Shown here one piece after another: positions 42,675 to 53,792 of a stretch of 64,000 nucleotides of DNA. The stretch's first letter is position 1. Every line of letters starts with the position of its first letter. The notes under the pieces are model-generated. The model was not told the origin of the DNA, did not search any database, and saw nothing but the letters and a program-made list of their open reading frames with translations. The DNA is from Platanthera guangdongensis (Eukaryota; Streptophyta; Magnoliopsida; Asparagales; Orchidaceae), in the NCBI GenBank assembly GCA_039583875.1, contig CM077165.1:78852757-78916756 (forward strand), read 5' to 3'. The position numbers and the translations under genes are program-made.

Positions 42675-43190
42675 GCTCAAAATTCAAATTTCAAATTTCG
42701 GAATTCAAATTTCGAATTACAAATTTCAAATTTTAAATTTCAAATTTCAAAAAAAATTCAAAATTCAAATTTCGAATTTCAAATTTCAAATTTCGAATTT
42801 CAAATTTCAAATTTCAAAATTTCAAATTTTAAATTTCAAATTTCGGAATTCAAATTTCGAATTTCAAATTTCAAATTTTAAATTTCAAATTTCAAAAAAA
42901 AAATTCAAAATTCAAATTTCGAATTTCAAATTTCAAATTTCGAATTTCAAATTTCAAATTTCAAAATTTCAAATTTTAAATTTCAAATTTCAAAAAAATT
43001 CAAAATTCAAATTTCGAATTTCAAATTTCAAATTTCGAATTTCAAATTTCAAATTTCAAAATTTCAAATTTTAAATTTCAAATTTCAAAAAAAATTCAAA
43101 ATTCAAATTTCGAATTTCAAATTTCAAATTTCGAATTTCAAATTTCAAAATTTCAAAATTCAAAATTTCAAATTTCAAAATTCAAAAAAA
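42675..43190. repeat. Low-complexity AAATTTC/GAATTTC leader of RE7
   Basis: About 515 bp composed almost only of AAATTTC, AAATTTT and GAATTTC heptamers. They are arranged in four longer imperfect blocks, three of them starting with an A-run (near 42753, 42893 and 42996) and one at 43083. The open frame across it (42625-43074) is a by-product of the 3n-compatible repeat and not a gene. Confidence 0.9.
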
Positions 43191-43233
43191 CAAAGAGAAA
43201 ACTGCGCTCTAGCCTTTGGTTTTTAGGGTGTTA

Positions 43234-46200
43234 ATGCGTACTCGGCACGGTACGGAGTACACGAACCCGTCTACCACCACTATGGCTGAACACCCTGATG
43301 AGGAAACTAATCCTACGGCTATCACTGAGCTTAGGCAAGAATTAGGAGAGTTGAGGGGTTTGCTGACACAACTTTTGGCGAACCAAGCTGCTCAAACACC
43401 ACCACCACCTAACCATGGACAAGCCCCCGGACCACCCCCGGTGCATGTTGCGGAACATGATGGGTACTTCCCCGGAGCAGCCCGTCAAGTTCCCGATCTG
43501 GAAAGAGAGTTCGATATAACAAAAGCGATTCGTATGGAATCCCCCTCTTACGATGGTATGGGAGACCCCCAACTCTTCCTTACATGGGTGGTTGACATAG
43601 AATGCTATTTTGATTGGTATCACCTTATCGATGAGCAACAGGTTCAAGTAGCTCGTATGAAATTAAATGGGAGGGCCAAGACATTTTGGTTAAATGAGGA
43701 GCGACGTTTAGGGACCGGTCATGGTGTACCCCTAGTTAGTTGGACGGTTATGAAAAATTTGCTCACCGACCAATACGTGCCCGCTTACCACCGAACTCAA
43801 ATGTTCGACGATCTTGCCACCCTTCGACAAGGTCCAAAATCGGTGGCTGATTACATGGGTGAGTTAAAGAATAAGATGGTGCGGTGTGAGATCCAAGAGA
43901 TGCCAGAGGTTACGCTTTCTAGGTTCCGTAAGGGACTTAATCCGGACATTCAGAAGAAGCTTCTTCGATATGGCCACACTGATATTAATACTACTTTCAA
44001 TGCCGCCGTGGACATTGAAAAACATCTGGCCATGAAAACCCAACCCCGTTACTCCCAACAAAAGGGAAAGGCCCCCATAGGCCCCCTTTCCTCCACTTAT
44101 TATGATAAGGGTAAGGCGAAGGTTGGGGAGTCCAAACCAATTGTCGTGACTGCGAGAAACCCTAGGCAGCCTAATAGTGAGAGAATCCCTATTGGCAAGG
44201 TGAGCAAGGCTAACACCACGTGTTACTCTTGCGGTATTCAAGGCCACTATGCCTATGAGTGCCCCACCAAGGCCAAGGCTACTTTAGCTCTTCTAGACGA
44301 GTCCACTAGTGACTTTGCAGATTTAGTGATTGAGGCAGATGAGGGTTATGAGACGGATGATGTGCCTAGTGATATGGAGGATGGGCACCTACTTAGCGTT
44401 ATGCGTTGTATTCTGACGACCCCTCGCCCGTTTGACGATTGGAAGAGGTCCACTATTTTCTCCCTCATCTTTAAGAGTGGGGAAAAATATTGTAAGCTCA
44501 TCATTGATAGCGGCAGCTGCATGAACGTTATTTCCGAGAACGCCGTTATGCGGATGCATTTGGCTACCGAGCCTCATCCTACCCCTTACCAAGTGTCTTG
44601 GGTCAACAAGGTAACCATCCCGGTCACCAAGCATTGCCTAGTTCCACTTACGATCAAGTCATATACGGATGAGGTGTGGTGTGATGTCATCCCTATGGAT
44701 GCTTGTCATGTGTTGTTAGGCTGCCCTTGGCTCTATGACCGTGATGTCACCAACTACGGGAGGGCAAACACTTATGAGTTCAAATATAATGGGAAGGTAT
44801 TCACGTTAAAACCCACGGCACCAAAGGAACCCAATAGCCCGAGTACGGATACCACAATCCCAGTCGAGAAGAAATTGGTAAGCCTAATGGGTAGGAGAAA
44901 ATTTGAGAGGGACCCCTTTGTGGATGGGATTATTTATGCATTGGTTCTTTTGAATAATAATAAAGAAAATGGGGTTTTAGAAGATTTACCCAAAGAATTA
45001 AAAAAACTGCTGGAAGAGTATAAGGATGTCTACCCGGATGAGTTGGCCCCTACGTTGCCCCCTCTACGTGATATCCAACATGCCATTGACTTTTTGCCGG
45101 GCGCCTCATTGCCTAATCAGCCCCATTATAGGTTGCACCCCGCAGCCCATGAGGAGCTCCAAGCCCAAATTTCGGATTTATTGGCGAAGGGGTTCATTAG
45201 GAACAGCAAGAGTCCGTGTGCGGTACCGGCTTTGTTGGCTCCAAAAAAGGATGGTACGTGGCGTATGTGTGTAGACAGTAGAGCCATAAATAAGATCACT
45301 ATCAAGTATAGGTTTCTCATCCCTAGATTGGACGATCTTTTGGATATGTTGTCTGGTGCCTCGATCTTCACGAAATTGGATTTGCGGAGTGGTTACCATC
45401 AGATTCGGATACGTGATGGGGATGAATGGAAAACTGCATTTAAATCTAAGGACGGGCTCTACGAGTGGTTGGTCATGCCATTTGGGTTGTCAAATGCTCC
45501 AAGCACCTTCTCACGCATGATGACCCACGTATTCCAACCATACATGGGACGATTTGTGGTGGTGTACTTTGATGACATATTGATTTATAGCACCACTTTT
45601 GACTCACATGTGTCTCACCTACGGATTATTCTATCTACACTTCGGGACGAAAAATTATATTTAAATTTAAAGAAGTGTATATTTTATGTAAAGGAAGTGG
45701 AATTTTTGGGCTACCTGGTTGGATCTGAGGGAATAAAGGTAGACCCCAGTAAGGTGAAAGCAATTCTGGAGTGGCCCGAACCCACAAGCTTGAGAGACGT
45801 TAGGAGTTTCCACGGGTTAGCCTCATTTTATAGACGATTTATTCGGGATTTTAGTACTATTATGGCTCCCGTGACGGAATGCATGAAAAGGGGTGAGTTT
45901 AAATGGACGCCAACAGCTACCCAGGCATTCCAACACATTAAGAAGATGATGACTGAGGCTCTTATTTTGCGCTTACCAGATTTTAATAAAGTATTTGAAT
46001 TGACATGTGACGCATCCGGAGTAGGAGTAGGAGGTGTCTTAAGCCAAGAGGGACACCCAATAAGTTATTTTAGCGAGAAATTGGCGGGTGCAAAACTTAA
46101 TTATTCCAATTACGATAGAGAGTTCTATGCCATCATTAGATGCCTACACCAGTGGAGACACTACCTCCTTTCCAAGGAGTTCGTGATTCTCTCTGACCAT

Positions 46201-48171
46201 GATGCACTTAGGCACATTAATGGGCAATCTAAAATCAGCCCCCGTCATGCAAAATGGGTATCTTATCTGCAAGAGTTTTCGTTCACCTTAAAACACCTTA
46301 AGGGCACTGAAAATCGTGTGGCCGACGCGCTTAGTAGAGTGACACTTTTATTGTCGATCATGGAAGTAAAGGTTGTCGGATTTGAGAGAATAAAAGATGA
46401 ATATGCCATGTGTCCTGATTTTGGAGAAGTGTATCTAGCGACACACGATGACTCACCAATGATAGTGTCAGCATATGTATTGAGAGACGGTTATTTATTC
46501 CGGCACGCTAAGCTATGTATTCCCCGTACCTCCCTACGCCATCACATAGTATGGGAACTACATAGTGGCGGGTTGAGCGGCCATTTTGGGCGGGATAAAA
46601 CGATAGCCTTAGTCGAGGAGAAATTCTATTGGCCTAAACTTCGCGTTTTAGTTGGGAAAATCGTGAGTAGCTGTCGGGTTTGTCAAGTGTCTAAAGGGGG
46701 AAAGACTAATGTGGGACTATACACTCCGTTGCCTATTCCATCTAGACCTTGGGAGGACGTGAGTATGGACTTTATTTTGGGGCTTCCTCCAACCCAGCGA
46801 CGACACGATTCCATTTTTGTGGTGGTTGATAGGTTCTCTAAGATGGCTTATTTCATACCCTGTAGTAAGACTAATGACGCGTCTCACATTGCAAAATTAT
46901 ATTTTAAAGAGGTGGTGAGTCACCGCGGCGTTCCTAAGACCATTGTCTCGGATCGCGACGTTAAATTCACAAGTTATTTTTGGAAGACTCTTTGGACATT
47001 AATGGGAACGAAGTTGTTGTTTTCCGCCGCCTATCACCCACAAACTGATGGGCAGACGGAAGTAGTAAATAGGAGTTTGGGAAACTTGTTGCGTTGTCTT
47101 GTGGGTGACCACAAAGGCACTTGGGATTTGCTCCTCCCCCAAGCCCAATTAGCCTACAACAACTCTACCAATCGGTCTACGGGTATGTCACCAAATGAAG
47201 TAGTGCACGGGTACCTTGCGAATGTGCCCATTGACTTGATTCCGTTACCTCCATCTTATCATACAAGTCAATTTGCACAATCTTTTGCCGAGCACATACA
47301 TGACTTACACGCCCAAATACGAACAACTTTAGCTACCACGTATGAGTCGTATCGATCCCAAGCGAATTTACATCGGAGGGAGTCTAACTTCCAAGTTGGC
47401 GATCTTGTTTTAGTGCGCCTTATTCCCACGCGGCTGCCTTCTGGCACCGTTAAGAAGTTGGCACCAAAGCGAGCCGACCCGTTTCGAATTATTAAAAGGC
47501 TAGGAGATAATGCGTTTGTTTTGGATTTGCCGACGGATTGGGGTATTTCACCCATTTTCAATGTTTCAGATTTAACGCCGTATGTTTCCATTCCAACTGA
47601 GTTGACTTCTACGCCTTCTTTTTCCCCCAATATTTCTTCCTCCACAAATGTCTCTTCTGGGTTGGTGAGTGGTAGTTTCGTGAGTCATTCTTCCATTGCA
47701 CCTACAGGCGTAGCGCCGGGTGGTAAGTCTTCTACTTTGCTTCCACATGCTGATATGTTTCCTAGATTTCCCCGTACATTTCTTGTCCCAGCTCAGGTAC
47801 TTGCAGATGGTTACACTTCTCCAACTGATGGCGGCCATCGCCGCTTCCTCGTTCGTTGGCGTGATCGTCCGCCCTCCGACAACTCCGGTGTTATTGAGTC
47901 GGATCTCTTTCGCTTGGATGAGGACCTCCTCCGCCGCTACCTTGCAGCCCACTCATCGGTGTTGAGTGACTTTAAGGGGGGGAGGATTGATGCCGGCTCG
48001 TCTCCCATCCCCTTGCCCGTTGATGCTAAGAGTGCTCGTGATCAAGTTGCTGTGGATGATGATCAAGTTGCTCATGACCAAGTTGATGCGACGCAACATA
48101 AAGATGCTCGACGACCTTCTACCGCGACTCGTGACCTTGGTGGCTACAATCTTCGTTCGCAGCGGGCTTAA
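43234..48171 (+). CDS. gag-pol: RE7 gag-pol polyprotein
   Basis: First ATG at 43234; a TTG at 43216 is in frame but not a likely start, and MAEHPDE at 43282 is an alternative. Domains by residue: Gag core about 80-240, CCHC knuckle CYSCGIQGHYAYEC at about 330, protease IIDSGSC near 424, reverse transcriptase about 600-800 with YFDDILIYS near 778, RNase H with TCDASGVGVGG near 925, integrase HHCC near 1110-1150, and the DDE residues in SMDFILGLP, SDRDVKF and TDGQTEVVN (about 1178-1275). A chromodomain-like segment FLVRWRDRPPSD lies near 1535. The last 61 residues are encoded in the 3' LTR. The reverse transcriptase is Reina-like (PHYRLHPAAHEELQ, DLRSGYHQIRIRDGDEWKT). Confidence 0.95.
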   Translation: MRTRHGTEYTNPSTTTMAEHPDEETNPTAITELRQELGELRGLLTQLLANQAAQTPPPPNHGQAPGPPPVHVAEHDGYFPGAARQVPDLEREFDITKAIRMESPSYDGMGDPQLFLTWVVDIECYFDWYHLIDEQQVQVARMKLNGRAKTFWLNEERRLGTGHGVPLVSWTVMKNLLTDQYVPAYHRTQMFDDLATLRQGPKSVADYMGELKNKMVRCEIQEMPEVTLSRFRKGLNPDIQKKLLRYGHTDINTTFNAAVDIEKHLAMKTQPRYSQQKGKAPIGPLSSTYYDKGKAKVGESKPIVVTARNPRQPNSERIPIGKVSKANTTCYSCGIQGHYAYECPTKAKATLALLDESTSDFADLVIEADEGYETDDVPSDMEDGHLLSVMRCILTTPRPFDDWKRSTIFSLIFKSGEKYCKLIIDSGSCMNVISENAVMRMHLATEPHPTPYQVSWVNKVTIPVTKHCLVPLTIKSYTDEVWCDVIPMDACHVLLGCPWLYDRDVTNYGRANTYEFKYNGKVFTLKPTAPKEPNSPSTDTTIPVEKKLVSLMGRRKFERDPFVDGIIYALVLLNNNKENGVLEDLPKELKKLLEEYKDVYPDELAPTLPPLRDIQHAIDFLPGASLPNQPHYRLHPAAHEELQAQISDLLAKGFIRNSKSPCAVPALLAPKKDGTWRMCVDSRAINKITIKYRFLIPRLDDLLDMLSGASIFTKLDLRSGYHQIRIRDGDEWKTAFKSKDGLYEWLVMPFGLSNAPSTFSRMMTHVFQPYMGRFVVVYFDDILIYSTTFDSHVSHLRIILSTLRDEKLYLNLKKCIFYVKEVEFLGYLVGSEGIKVDPSKVKAILEWPEPTSLRDVRSFHGLASFYRRFIRDFSTIMAPVTECMKRGEFKWTPTATQAFQHIKKMMTEALILRLPDFNKVFELTCDASGVGVGGVLSQEGHPISYFSEKLAGAKLNYSNYDREFYAIIRCLHQWRHYLLSKEFVILSDHDALRHINGQSKISPRHAKWVSYLQEFSFTLKHLKGTENRVADALSRVTLLLSIMEVKVVGFERIKDEYAMCPDFGEVYLATHDDSPMIVSAYVLRDGYLFRHAKLCIPRTSLRHHIVWELHSGGLSGHFGRDKTIALVEEKFYWPKLRVLVGKIVSSCRVCQVSKGGKTNVGLYTPLPIPSRPWEDVSMDFILGLPPTQRRHDSIFVVVDRFSKMAYFIPCSKTNDASHIAKLYFKEVVSHRGVPKTIVSDRDVKFTSYFWKTLWTLMGTKLLFSAAYHPQTDGQTEVVNRSLGNLLRCLVGDHKGTWDLLLPQAQLAYNNSTNRSTGMSPNEVVHGYLANVPIDLIPLPPSYHTSQFAQSFAEHIHDLHAQIRTTLATTYESYRSQANLHRRESNFQVGDLVLVRLIPTRLPSGTVKKLAPKRADPFRIIKRLGDNAFVLDLPTDWGISPIFNVSDLTPYVSIPTELTSTPSFSPNISSSTNVSSGLVSGSFVSHSSIAPTGVAPGGKSSTLLPHADMFPRFPRTFLVPAQVLADGYTSPTDGGHRRFLVRWRDRPPSDNSGVIESDLFRLDEDLLRRYLAAHSSVLSDFKGGRIDAGSSPIPLPVDAKSARDQVAVDDDQVAHDQVDATQHKDARRPSTATRDLGGYNLRSQRA
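47971..47987 (+). other. Polypurine tract of RE7, inside the coding frame
   Basis: TTTAAGGGGGGGAGGAT directly precedes the 3' LTR and at the same time encodes residues of the polyprotein (FKGGRI). Confidence 0.9.
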
Positions 48172-49041
48172 GCCCTTTCCTTATTTGCACCTTTATTTTC
48201 CTAGTTTAATGTTATCATTATTTCATGTTGTCTTTTATTTTGGACATGTTTAATTTTTGGTGTGCTCATAGCCATCCAATAGATGATAAATTGGATGGCT
48301 AGATTTATTTTGCTTGTTTTGGGACTTGCCTATATATAGGCTTATTTGATGCGAAATGAAGGCATGCTATTTGAAAACCTAAATTAATCCTCTCTTGAGA
48401 ATTTCGGCCACCTCCCTTTGGGATTGCCGCCCCCATCATCCTCCTTCTCCTCCTTGTTAGCCAATCGCTTGGGTGATCCAAGGCTTGTGAAACGCAGAGG
48501 CGGATGCTTCTGGGTGTGACTCCGGCGAAGAAGAAGGTTGCCGCTCGGTGTGACGCCGGTGGTGCGTGGACGTGTGACTCTTCCACTTTCCTTGTGTGAT
48601 CTTCACCCCATCTTGGGGAGGGTAATATCTACATCTTTCCTTTGTGAGTTCTTGTGAGATTTGGAATGGATGCAATGGCTTTTTATCCGCGACCTTGAAT
48701 ACGATCTTTTGGATTTAATCGAAAACCTTCTTGCGTTTATTTTCGAAACCTTGCAAGAAGCCGGATCGGGTGGATCCTTTTGCTTGAGGAAGATCTTGGC
48801 ATATAGTTATTGATCTTCCTCTCAAAAAGGTGTGGCGACCTTTGCTTTCGATCTTCGGTGGGAAAGGATTGGACTTTAATTAGATCATCGCTTTTAGTCC
48901 ACTCCCCTCCACGTGTTTGTGCGGAATGACGGTGAATCGTGCGGCTAGAATGTTTGTGTTAGGACGCATTAGAACGTGTTACGTGGGCTTGAGTTGTAAG
49001 AAAATTCGTACGCTATTTTAATCCGACAAATCCCTACATCA
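47988..49041 (+). repeat. RE7 3' LTR
   Basis: 1054 bp; TATATATA at 48331-48338. The stop codon of gag-pol is at 48169-48171 within it. Confidence 0.95.
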
Positions 49042-49046
49042 AAATC

Positions 49047-50225
49047 TGTTTCTTCAAAATCTCCTCCCGAATGAAGTGGCAGTCAACCTCTATATGATTT
49101 GTTCTCTCATGGAAGACTAGATTTTTGGATATGTATATAGCGGTCTTGTTGTCACAGAACATAGGAAGAGGATAGTCATAGACCTCTCCTAGGTCAAGCA
49201 TGAGAGCCCGCAACCACTTTAACTCACACGTGGTTGACGCCATACTCCGGTATTCAGCTTCTGCACTGTATCTGGAGACAACAGACTGTTTCTTGCTCTT
49301 CCAACTCACAAGATTTCCTCTAACAAAAGTACAAAAACCTGATATGGATTTACGGTCGCCTTTATCATCCGCATAACTTGAATCTGAGTAAGCTTCAACC
49401 CTCAGATGACCATTCCTCTGAAAGATTAGCCCTTTGCCTGGTGCTGCTTTGACATACTCTAAAATCTTCAAGGAAGACTGAAGATGGCACTCCCGGGAAG
49501 CTTGCATAAACTGACTGACCTTGCCTACAGCATAGGAGATGTCGGGTCTGGTCACCGTGAGATAGATGAGTTTGCCCACCAAACGTCTGTACCGTATGAC
49601 ATCAGATAGAAGAGGCGAGTCATCCGTCCATGTTTTGTCTTCTCCAATAGCCATAGGAAACCGAGCCGGTTTGGCACCTATCAATCCTGCCTCCTGTAGA
49701 AGATCAAGGGCATACTTCCGTTGGGAGAGAACCAACGAGTCAAGCTTCCGAGAGAGTTCTATTCCCAAAAAGTATTTCGGTGTGCCCATATCCTTCGTGA
49801 CCAGGTGTTGACGGAGGTGTTTCTTCGTCAAGTCCACCCCAGCTTGGTCATCGCCAGTAAGAAGAATATCATCCACATATACTGCCAAAACCACCAGTCC
49901 CAAGGCCGTTTTGCGAATGAATAAGGAGTGATCGACCGAACTCCTTGTAAAGCCGATGGTAGCCACAATACCACTGAACTTGTCGAACCACGCCCGAGGG
50001 CTCTGCTTGAGGACATAAATGGCCTTCTTCAAACGGCATACGCGTGTATCCTCCTGAGCAACATACCCAGGAGGTTGCTCTATGTAGACGTCCTCCTGAA
50101 GATCTCCATAGAGAAAGGCATTCTTGACATCAAGCTGGGAAATAGCCCAATCCCGGTTAACAGCCACAGATAGATGAACCCGGATGGTGCTGAGGCGAGT
50201 AACTGGTGAGAAAGTGTCAAAGTAA
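49047..50225 (-). pseudogene. pol: RE6 pol, reverse transcriptase and RNase H
   Basis: The open part starts at 50167 and the same frame can be followed upstream to about 50225, where a frameshift links it to the preceding piece. It has ISQLDVKNAFLYGDLQEDVY, YVDDILLTGDD (catalytic, about 49880), DMGTPKYFLGIEL and RNase H with YSDSSYADDKGDRKS and SAEAEYRSMA. It is cut at HFIREEILKKQ by RE7; the remainder is at 41568-41456. Confidence 0.9.
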
Positions 50226-51347
50226 TCAACTTCCGTAAGTCTGAGTGAAGCCTTTGGCCACCAGCCGGGCCTTGTAGCGGTCCACAGTGCCGTCGGGGCG
50301 AAATTTCACAACAAAGACCCAGCGACTGCCAACCACATCAGTACCCACTGGTGGAGGAACATGGGTCCAGGTACCCCTTTCAGTAAGAGTAGCCATCTCT
50401 TCATCCATGGCAGATTTCCAATGAGGGATAGCAAGAGCCTCGTGGTAGGTGCAGGGAGTAGAAACAGCGGAGAGAGCCAAGGCAAAACATCCGCGAGAAG
50501 GAGAAAGCCGATCATAGGAAACAACTACCGCAAGCAGGTGTTGAGTACATGCTCGCACCCCTTTGCGAAGAGCAATGAGAAGATCTAGGTCGACGGGTGC
50601 CTCACCGACCGGAGCATCCGTGGTGGAGAAGGCTGGCCCGGGACTAGAGAGAGATAGCGGTGGGGAGGAGGGAGGAGGGGTAGGGGGTGAAACGGACTGG
50701 GAAGGAGACAGAGGAGGAGAGGAGGGAAAAGTGGAGACGTCGAGAGGCGTGGAAGGAACGGAGAGAGGCAGTGGAGAAGCAGAGACATCAGGAGGAAGAG
50801 AGGAGTCAAGAGAGAAGTAGGAAGCATTCTCGAAGAATGTCACGTCCGCGGAGACAAATTGTTTGCGCAGAACGGGGTCAAAACAGCAATAGCCTTTTTG
50901 AGAGGTAGAGTACCCCAAAAAGACACACTTGGTGGAATGAGGGGAAAGCTTGTCGCGGGTAGCGGATGGAGCGTGAACAAAAGCCGCGCACCCAAAGACA
51001 CGGAGAGGGAGAGGAAAAGGTTCTTTGCAGGGGTATAGAATGGAGAAGGGGGTATGGTCGTGGAGAACCGTGGAGGGAAGACGATTGATGAGATAGCAGG
51101 CGAGGAGCACAGCGTAGCCCCAGTAGGAGCGGGGTACTTGCATCTGCGTCATGAGAGTGCGAGCGACATCAAGGAGGTGACGATTTTTACGCTCCGCCAC
51201 CCCATTCTGGTGGGAGGTGTAAACACATGTGGTTTGATGAAGAAGACCATGTTGCCAAAAGAAAGAGGAGAACTCATGACTAAGATATTCCTTAGCATTA
51301 TCAGAGCATAAAACTTTAATAGAAATGTTAAATTGAGTCTTAATCAT
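50226..51347 (-). pseudogene. pol: RE6 pol, integrase C-terminal half and reverse transcriptase start
   Basis: It has the second integrase aspartate in LCSDNAKEYLS and the catalytic Glu in NGVAERKNRH, then a proline/serine-rich linker (about 50810-50570) and the reverse transcriptase start ([30 protein letters not shown]). It is in frame with the upstream piece across TAG at 51363-51365 and ends by frameshift near 50226. Confidence 0.9.
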
Positions 51348-51362
51348 AAAATAAAAGGATTG

Positions 51363-52979
51363 CTAGATAGAAAAGAGTTTAGAGCGATCTTTTAATAGAT
51401 ACACCAAAGTACATCTAGAAAAATCATCGATAAAAGTTACAAAGTAGGAACTACCCGGACCAATGGTGAGGGTAGGGGCGGGACCCCATACATCAGAATG
51501 AATGAGATCAAACGGATGAGAGGAGCCACGGCCTTGCTTCAGTGGGAAGGGGGAGCGATGATGTTTGCTAAGCTGACACACATCACAGTTGAGCGGAGGA
51601 CTGGTCGGAGGTAAGTGGGGCAGAAGCTGTCGAAGAATCCGAGGAGGAGGATGTCCAAGGCGAAGATGCCATTGAAGCAGATCTGTAGAGGAAGAGTAGG
51701 CGGATAGAGCGGAAACGTTGTCGAGGAAATAGAGGCCGCCGCTCTCAGTCCCAGTAGCAATCGTCCACTGGGTCCTCGGCTCCTGAAAAGAACAAGAAGT
51801 GGGAGTGAATAAGACAGAGCACTGTAGTTGCCAGCATAAAGTGGTAACAGATAATAAATTGTACGGGAACTTCGGGACATAGAGAGTGTCCTCCAAGCGA
51901 AGCGACGGGGTGACTTGAACCATGCCCGTCCCTAGCACTGGGGACGGTGAACCATCCGCCACATGAACCAGGGGTAGGCGGTCATGCATTTCAAGGAGAG
52001 AGAAGCAATGAGGGTTGTCAGTCATATGATTTCTAGCACCCGAGTCAATCAGCCATTTACCTTGGGTAACGACGTGGGCACTACCTGAAGTCGTGGCCAT
52101 AGAGGCAGACGGCCGAGAGGAGGCGGAAGTCGAGGAAGAAGCATCAACGGAAGGGCGAAGATGAGGATGTTTCTGCCAACAACGGTCAACAGAATGGCCG
52201 GTACGACCATAGTGGGAGCAGAGGAACCTGGATGAACCACGCCCGCCGGAGTGGCTGCGGCCACTAGGACCCCCCGCTGAGCATGGTGAGCATAGGAGTC
52301 CTGGGAAGGGGGAGGGCAACAGAGGCCGCTGGAGCAGCGAAGTAACATCGGCAATACGAGCCGCGATGGCATATAAAGTAGGAGATTCCGCCTCACCCAA
52401 GATCTGCTGGCGGATCATATCATAGGAATCGGGAAGGCAGAGAAGATAACAAACAACCAGGAGTTCCTGGAAGTGTTTGTCCTGATCGGCCAAGTCCGCG
52501 GAGAAGGGGCGATTCTGGAGGATCTCTGCTCCAAGAGCCTGAACCTGCTGGTAATCCACAGCAGGAGACATGGAGGGGCGGGCGAAGAGGTCCGCATAAA
52601 GAGTATAAATACGGGACGTCTGTCCCCCCTTCGAATAGAGAGCAGCTAGGTGAAGCCAGGTGGCCTTGACCGTCTCATCATGGCGAATGATGGGAAGGCA
52701 CTCATCAGAGAGGCTGTTGGCCAGCCAAGTGCGGACAAGGGCATCACTCGCATCCCAGTCATCAAATTCAGGAGAGTTACGAGGAGGAGGGTCATCGGTG
52801 AGGTGATGATGCTTGCGCTGAGAGCGAAGTAGAAAGGTGAAAGAAATGCTTCAATTGGGATAGTTGGAGCCAACATGCTTAGAAAGCGTGCTAAGGTTGC
52901 CCGAAGGAGGTGGAGGAGGAGGAGCTGCAGGAGTGATGGAGGTAGAGATAACGGGGGTGGAGAGACCGGAAGTGGCCAT
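51363..52979 (-). pseudogene. gag-pol: RE6 gag, protease and integrase N-terminal half
   Basis: The frame can be traced from ATG at 52979 with one TGA near 52855, then is open from there to TAG 51363-51365. It has the UBN2-type gag (TWLANSLSDECLPI, ATWLHLAALYS, YDMIRQQILGE), and a knuckle reading CSHYGRTGHSVDRC in which the second Cys is replaced by Tyr. Next are the protease WLIDSGARNHMT, the pre-integrase QWHLRLGHPPP and the first integrase Asp in HSDVWGPAP. The Cys to Tyr change would weaken zinc binding. Confidence 0.85.
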
Positions 52980-53406
52980 AGAGAAGGCAGGAAACCGCGC
53001 GAGAAGAAGAGAGGCCGCGGGGAGATAAAAACCGAGGGCAAGCCGCGCGATCTAAGGAAGAGTCCGGGACACGAGAAAGAAACCGCAGCGAATAAGGACG
53101 AAACCGCAGCAGGCTAAAGAGAAGAAGCTGCAGTGGCACGGTGGCAGAACACCAGCGGCCAGGAAGTAGACCAAGGCACAGGGAAGAGGTCGCGCGAAAT
53201 GAAGGAGTTCGAGCGAACAGAAGAGAAGAGGAAGCAAAGGACCCAAGAGAACAGGTCGAGAACAGACCGAATAAAGGCGCGCGAACAGGGAGAAGCCGCG
53301 CGAACAGCACAGCGGGCAGAAGAGAAAACAAGCCGCGAGAACAGGGCGGAAAGAAGAAACAAGCCGCATGCACAGAGAGAGCGTAGTCAGGTGGAAAGGA
53401 CCGAGT
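52980..53406 (-). other. RE6 5' leader
   Basis: About 430 bp between primer site and gag, pyrimidine-rich on the transcribed strand, with repeated CGCGCGG/TTCTCGCGG-like words. RE8 has a leader of the same style (57484-58130). No gene is seen; several overlapping frames here are compositional. Confidence 0.7.
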
Positions 53407-53418
53407 GCTTTGATACCA
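53407..53418 (-). other. Primer-binding site of RE6
   Basis: TGGTATCAAAGC on the minus strand, directly next to the 5' LTR. Confidence 0.9.
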
Positions 53419-53792
53419 TGTAAGAAGTAGCGAACACACAGCTAACAAATGGACAGAAATTTGAATAATTGAAATTTTATTATCCAAAAAATGTATCATT
53501 TACAAAGGTATGACCTCCCTTTTATAGAATGGAGGAGATATGAGAGAGTACAAACAAACAATGTGGGACTAAACATGTACAAGGCTGAGCGGCTAGAAAT
53601 TAAAGAGACCGCGTAGGCCGCGCGGTTAGACAGATGTGTTAACCGCTCGGCAACTCCAGCAGGATAAGAACAAGCCGCAATAGGAGACCGATAGACCGCC
53701 CGGTCTCCAGGCTTCTGAGTGAGACCGCCAGACCGCTCAGTCAACAAACCGCCAGACAAGACCGCAAGGCCGGCCGGTCTAATACTTCAACA
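53419..53792 (-). repeat. RE6 5' LTR
   Basis: 374 bp, with TATAAAAG at 53526-53519 on the minus strand. Confidence 0.95.

Larger units (their letters stand above)
41569..49041 (+). mobile_element. RE7: Reina-type Ty3/Gypsy chromovirus with intact gag-pol frame
   Basis: It has LTRs at 41569-42622 and 47988-49041 (1054 bp each, about 20 differences by eye), a perfect AAATC duplication (41564-41568, 49042-49046), a primer site at 42626-42637 and a polypurine tract at 47971-47987. One 1645-codon polyprotein fills the interior. It is the only element in the window with an unbroken gag-pol, and could be, or recently have been, functional. Confidence 0.95.
41065..53792 (-). mobile_element. RE6: Copia element, split by RE7
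   Basis: It has 374-bp LTRs at 41065-41438 and 53419-53792 (about 16 differences by eye), TGTAAGAAG...CTTCAACA ends and a Met-tRNA primer site directly adjacent to the right LTR. The flanks GATGA (41060-41064) and GAGGA (53793-53797) differ at one base, so the duplication is imperfect. The minus-strand order is gag, protease, integrase, reverse transcriptase, RNase H. It is a different Copia lineage from RE1/RE3: short LTR and no accessory ORF. RE7 sits near the RNase H C-terminus. Two in-frame stops and one frameshift make it inactive. Confidence 0.95.

Noticed and set aside
42625..43074. 149-codon frame of alternating Phe, Lys, Ile and Gln
   Set aside because: It is a low-complexity AAATTTC repeat leader without any protein-like composition.
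50563..53423. Arg/Glu-rich plus-strand frames opposite RE6 gag and linker (50563-50820, 52875-53117, 53133-53423)
   Set aside because: They are shadow frames opposite purine-biased coding and leader sequence of RE6.
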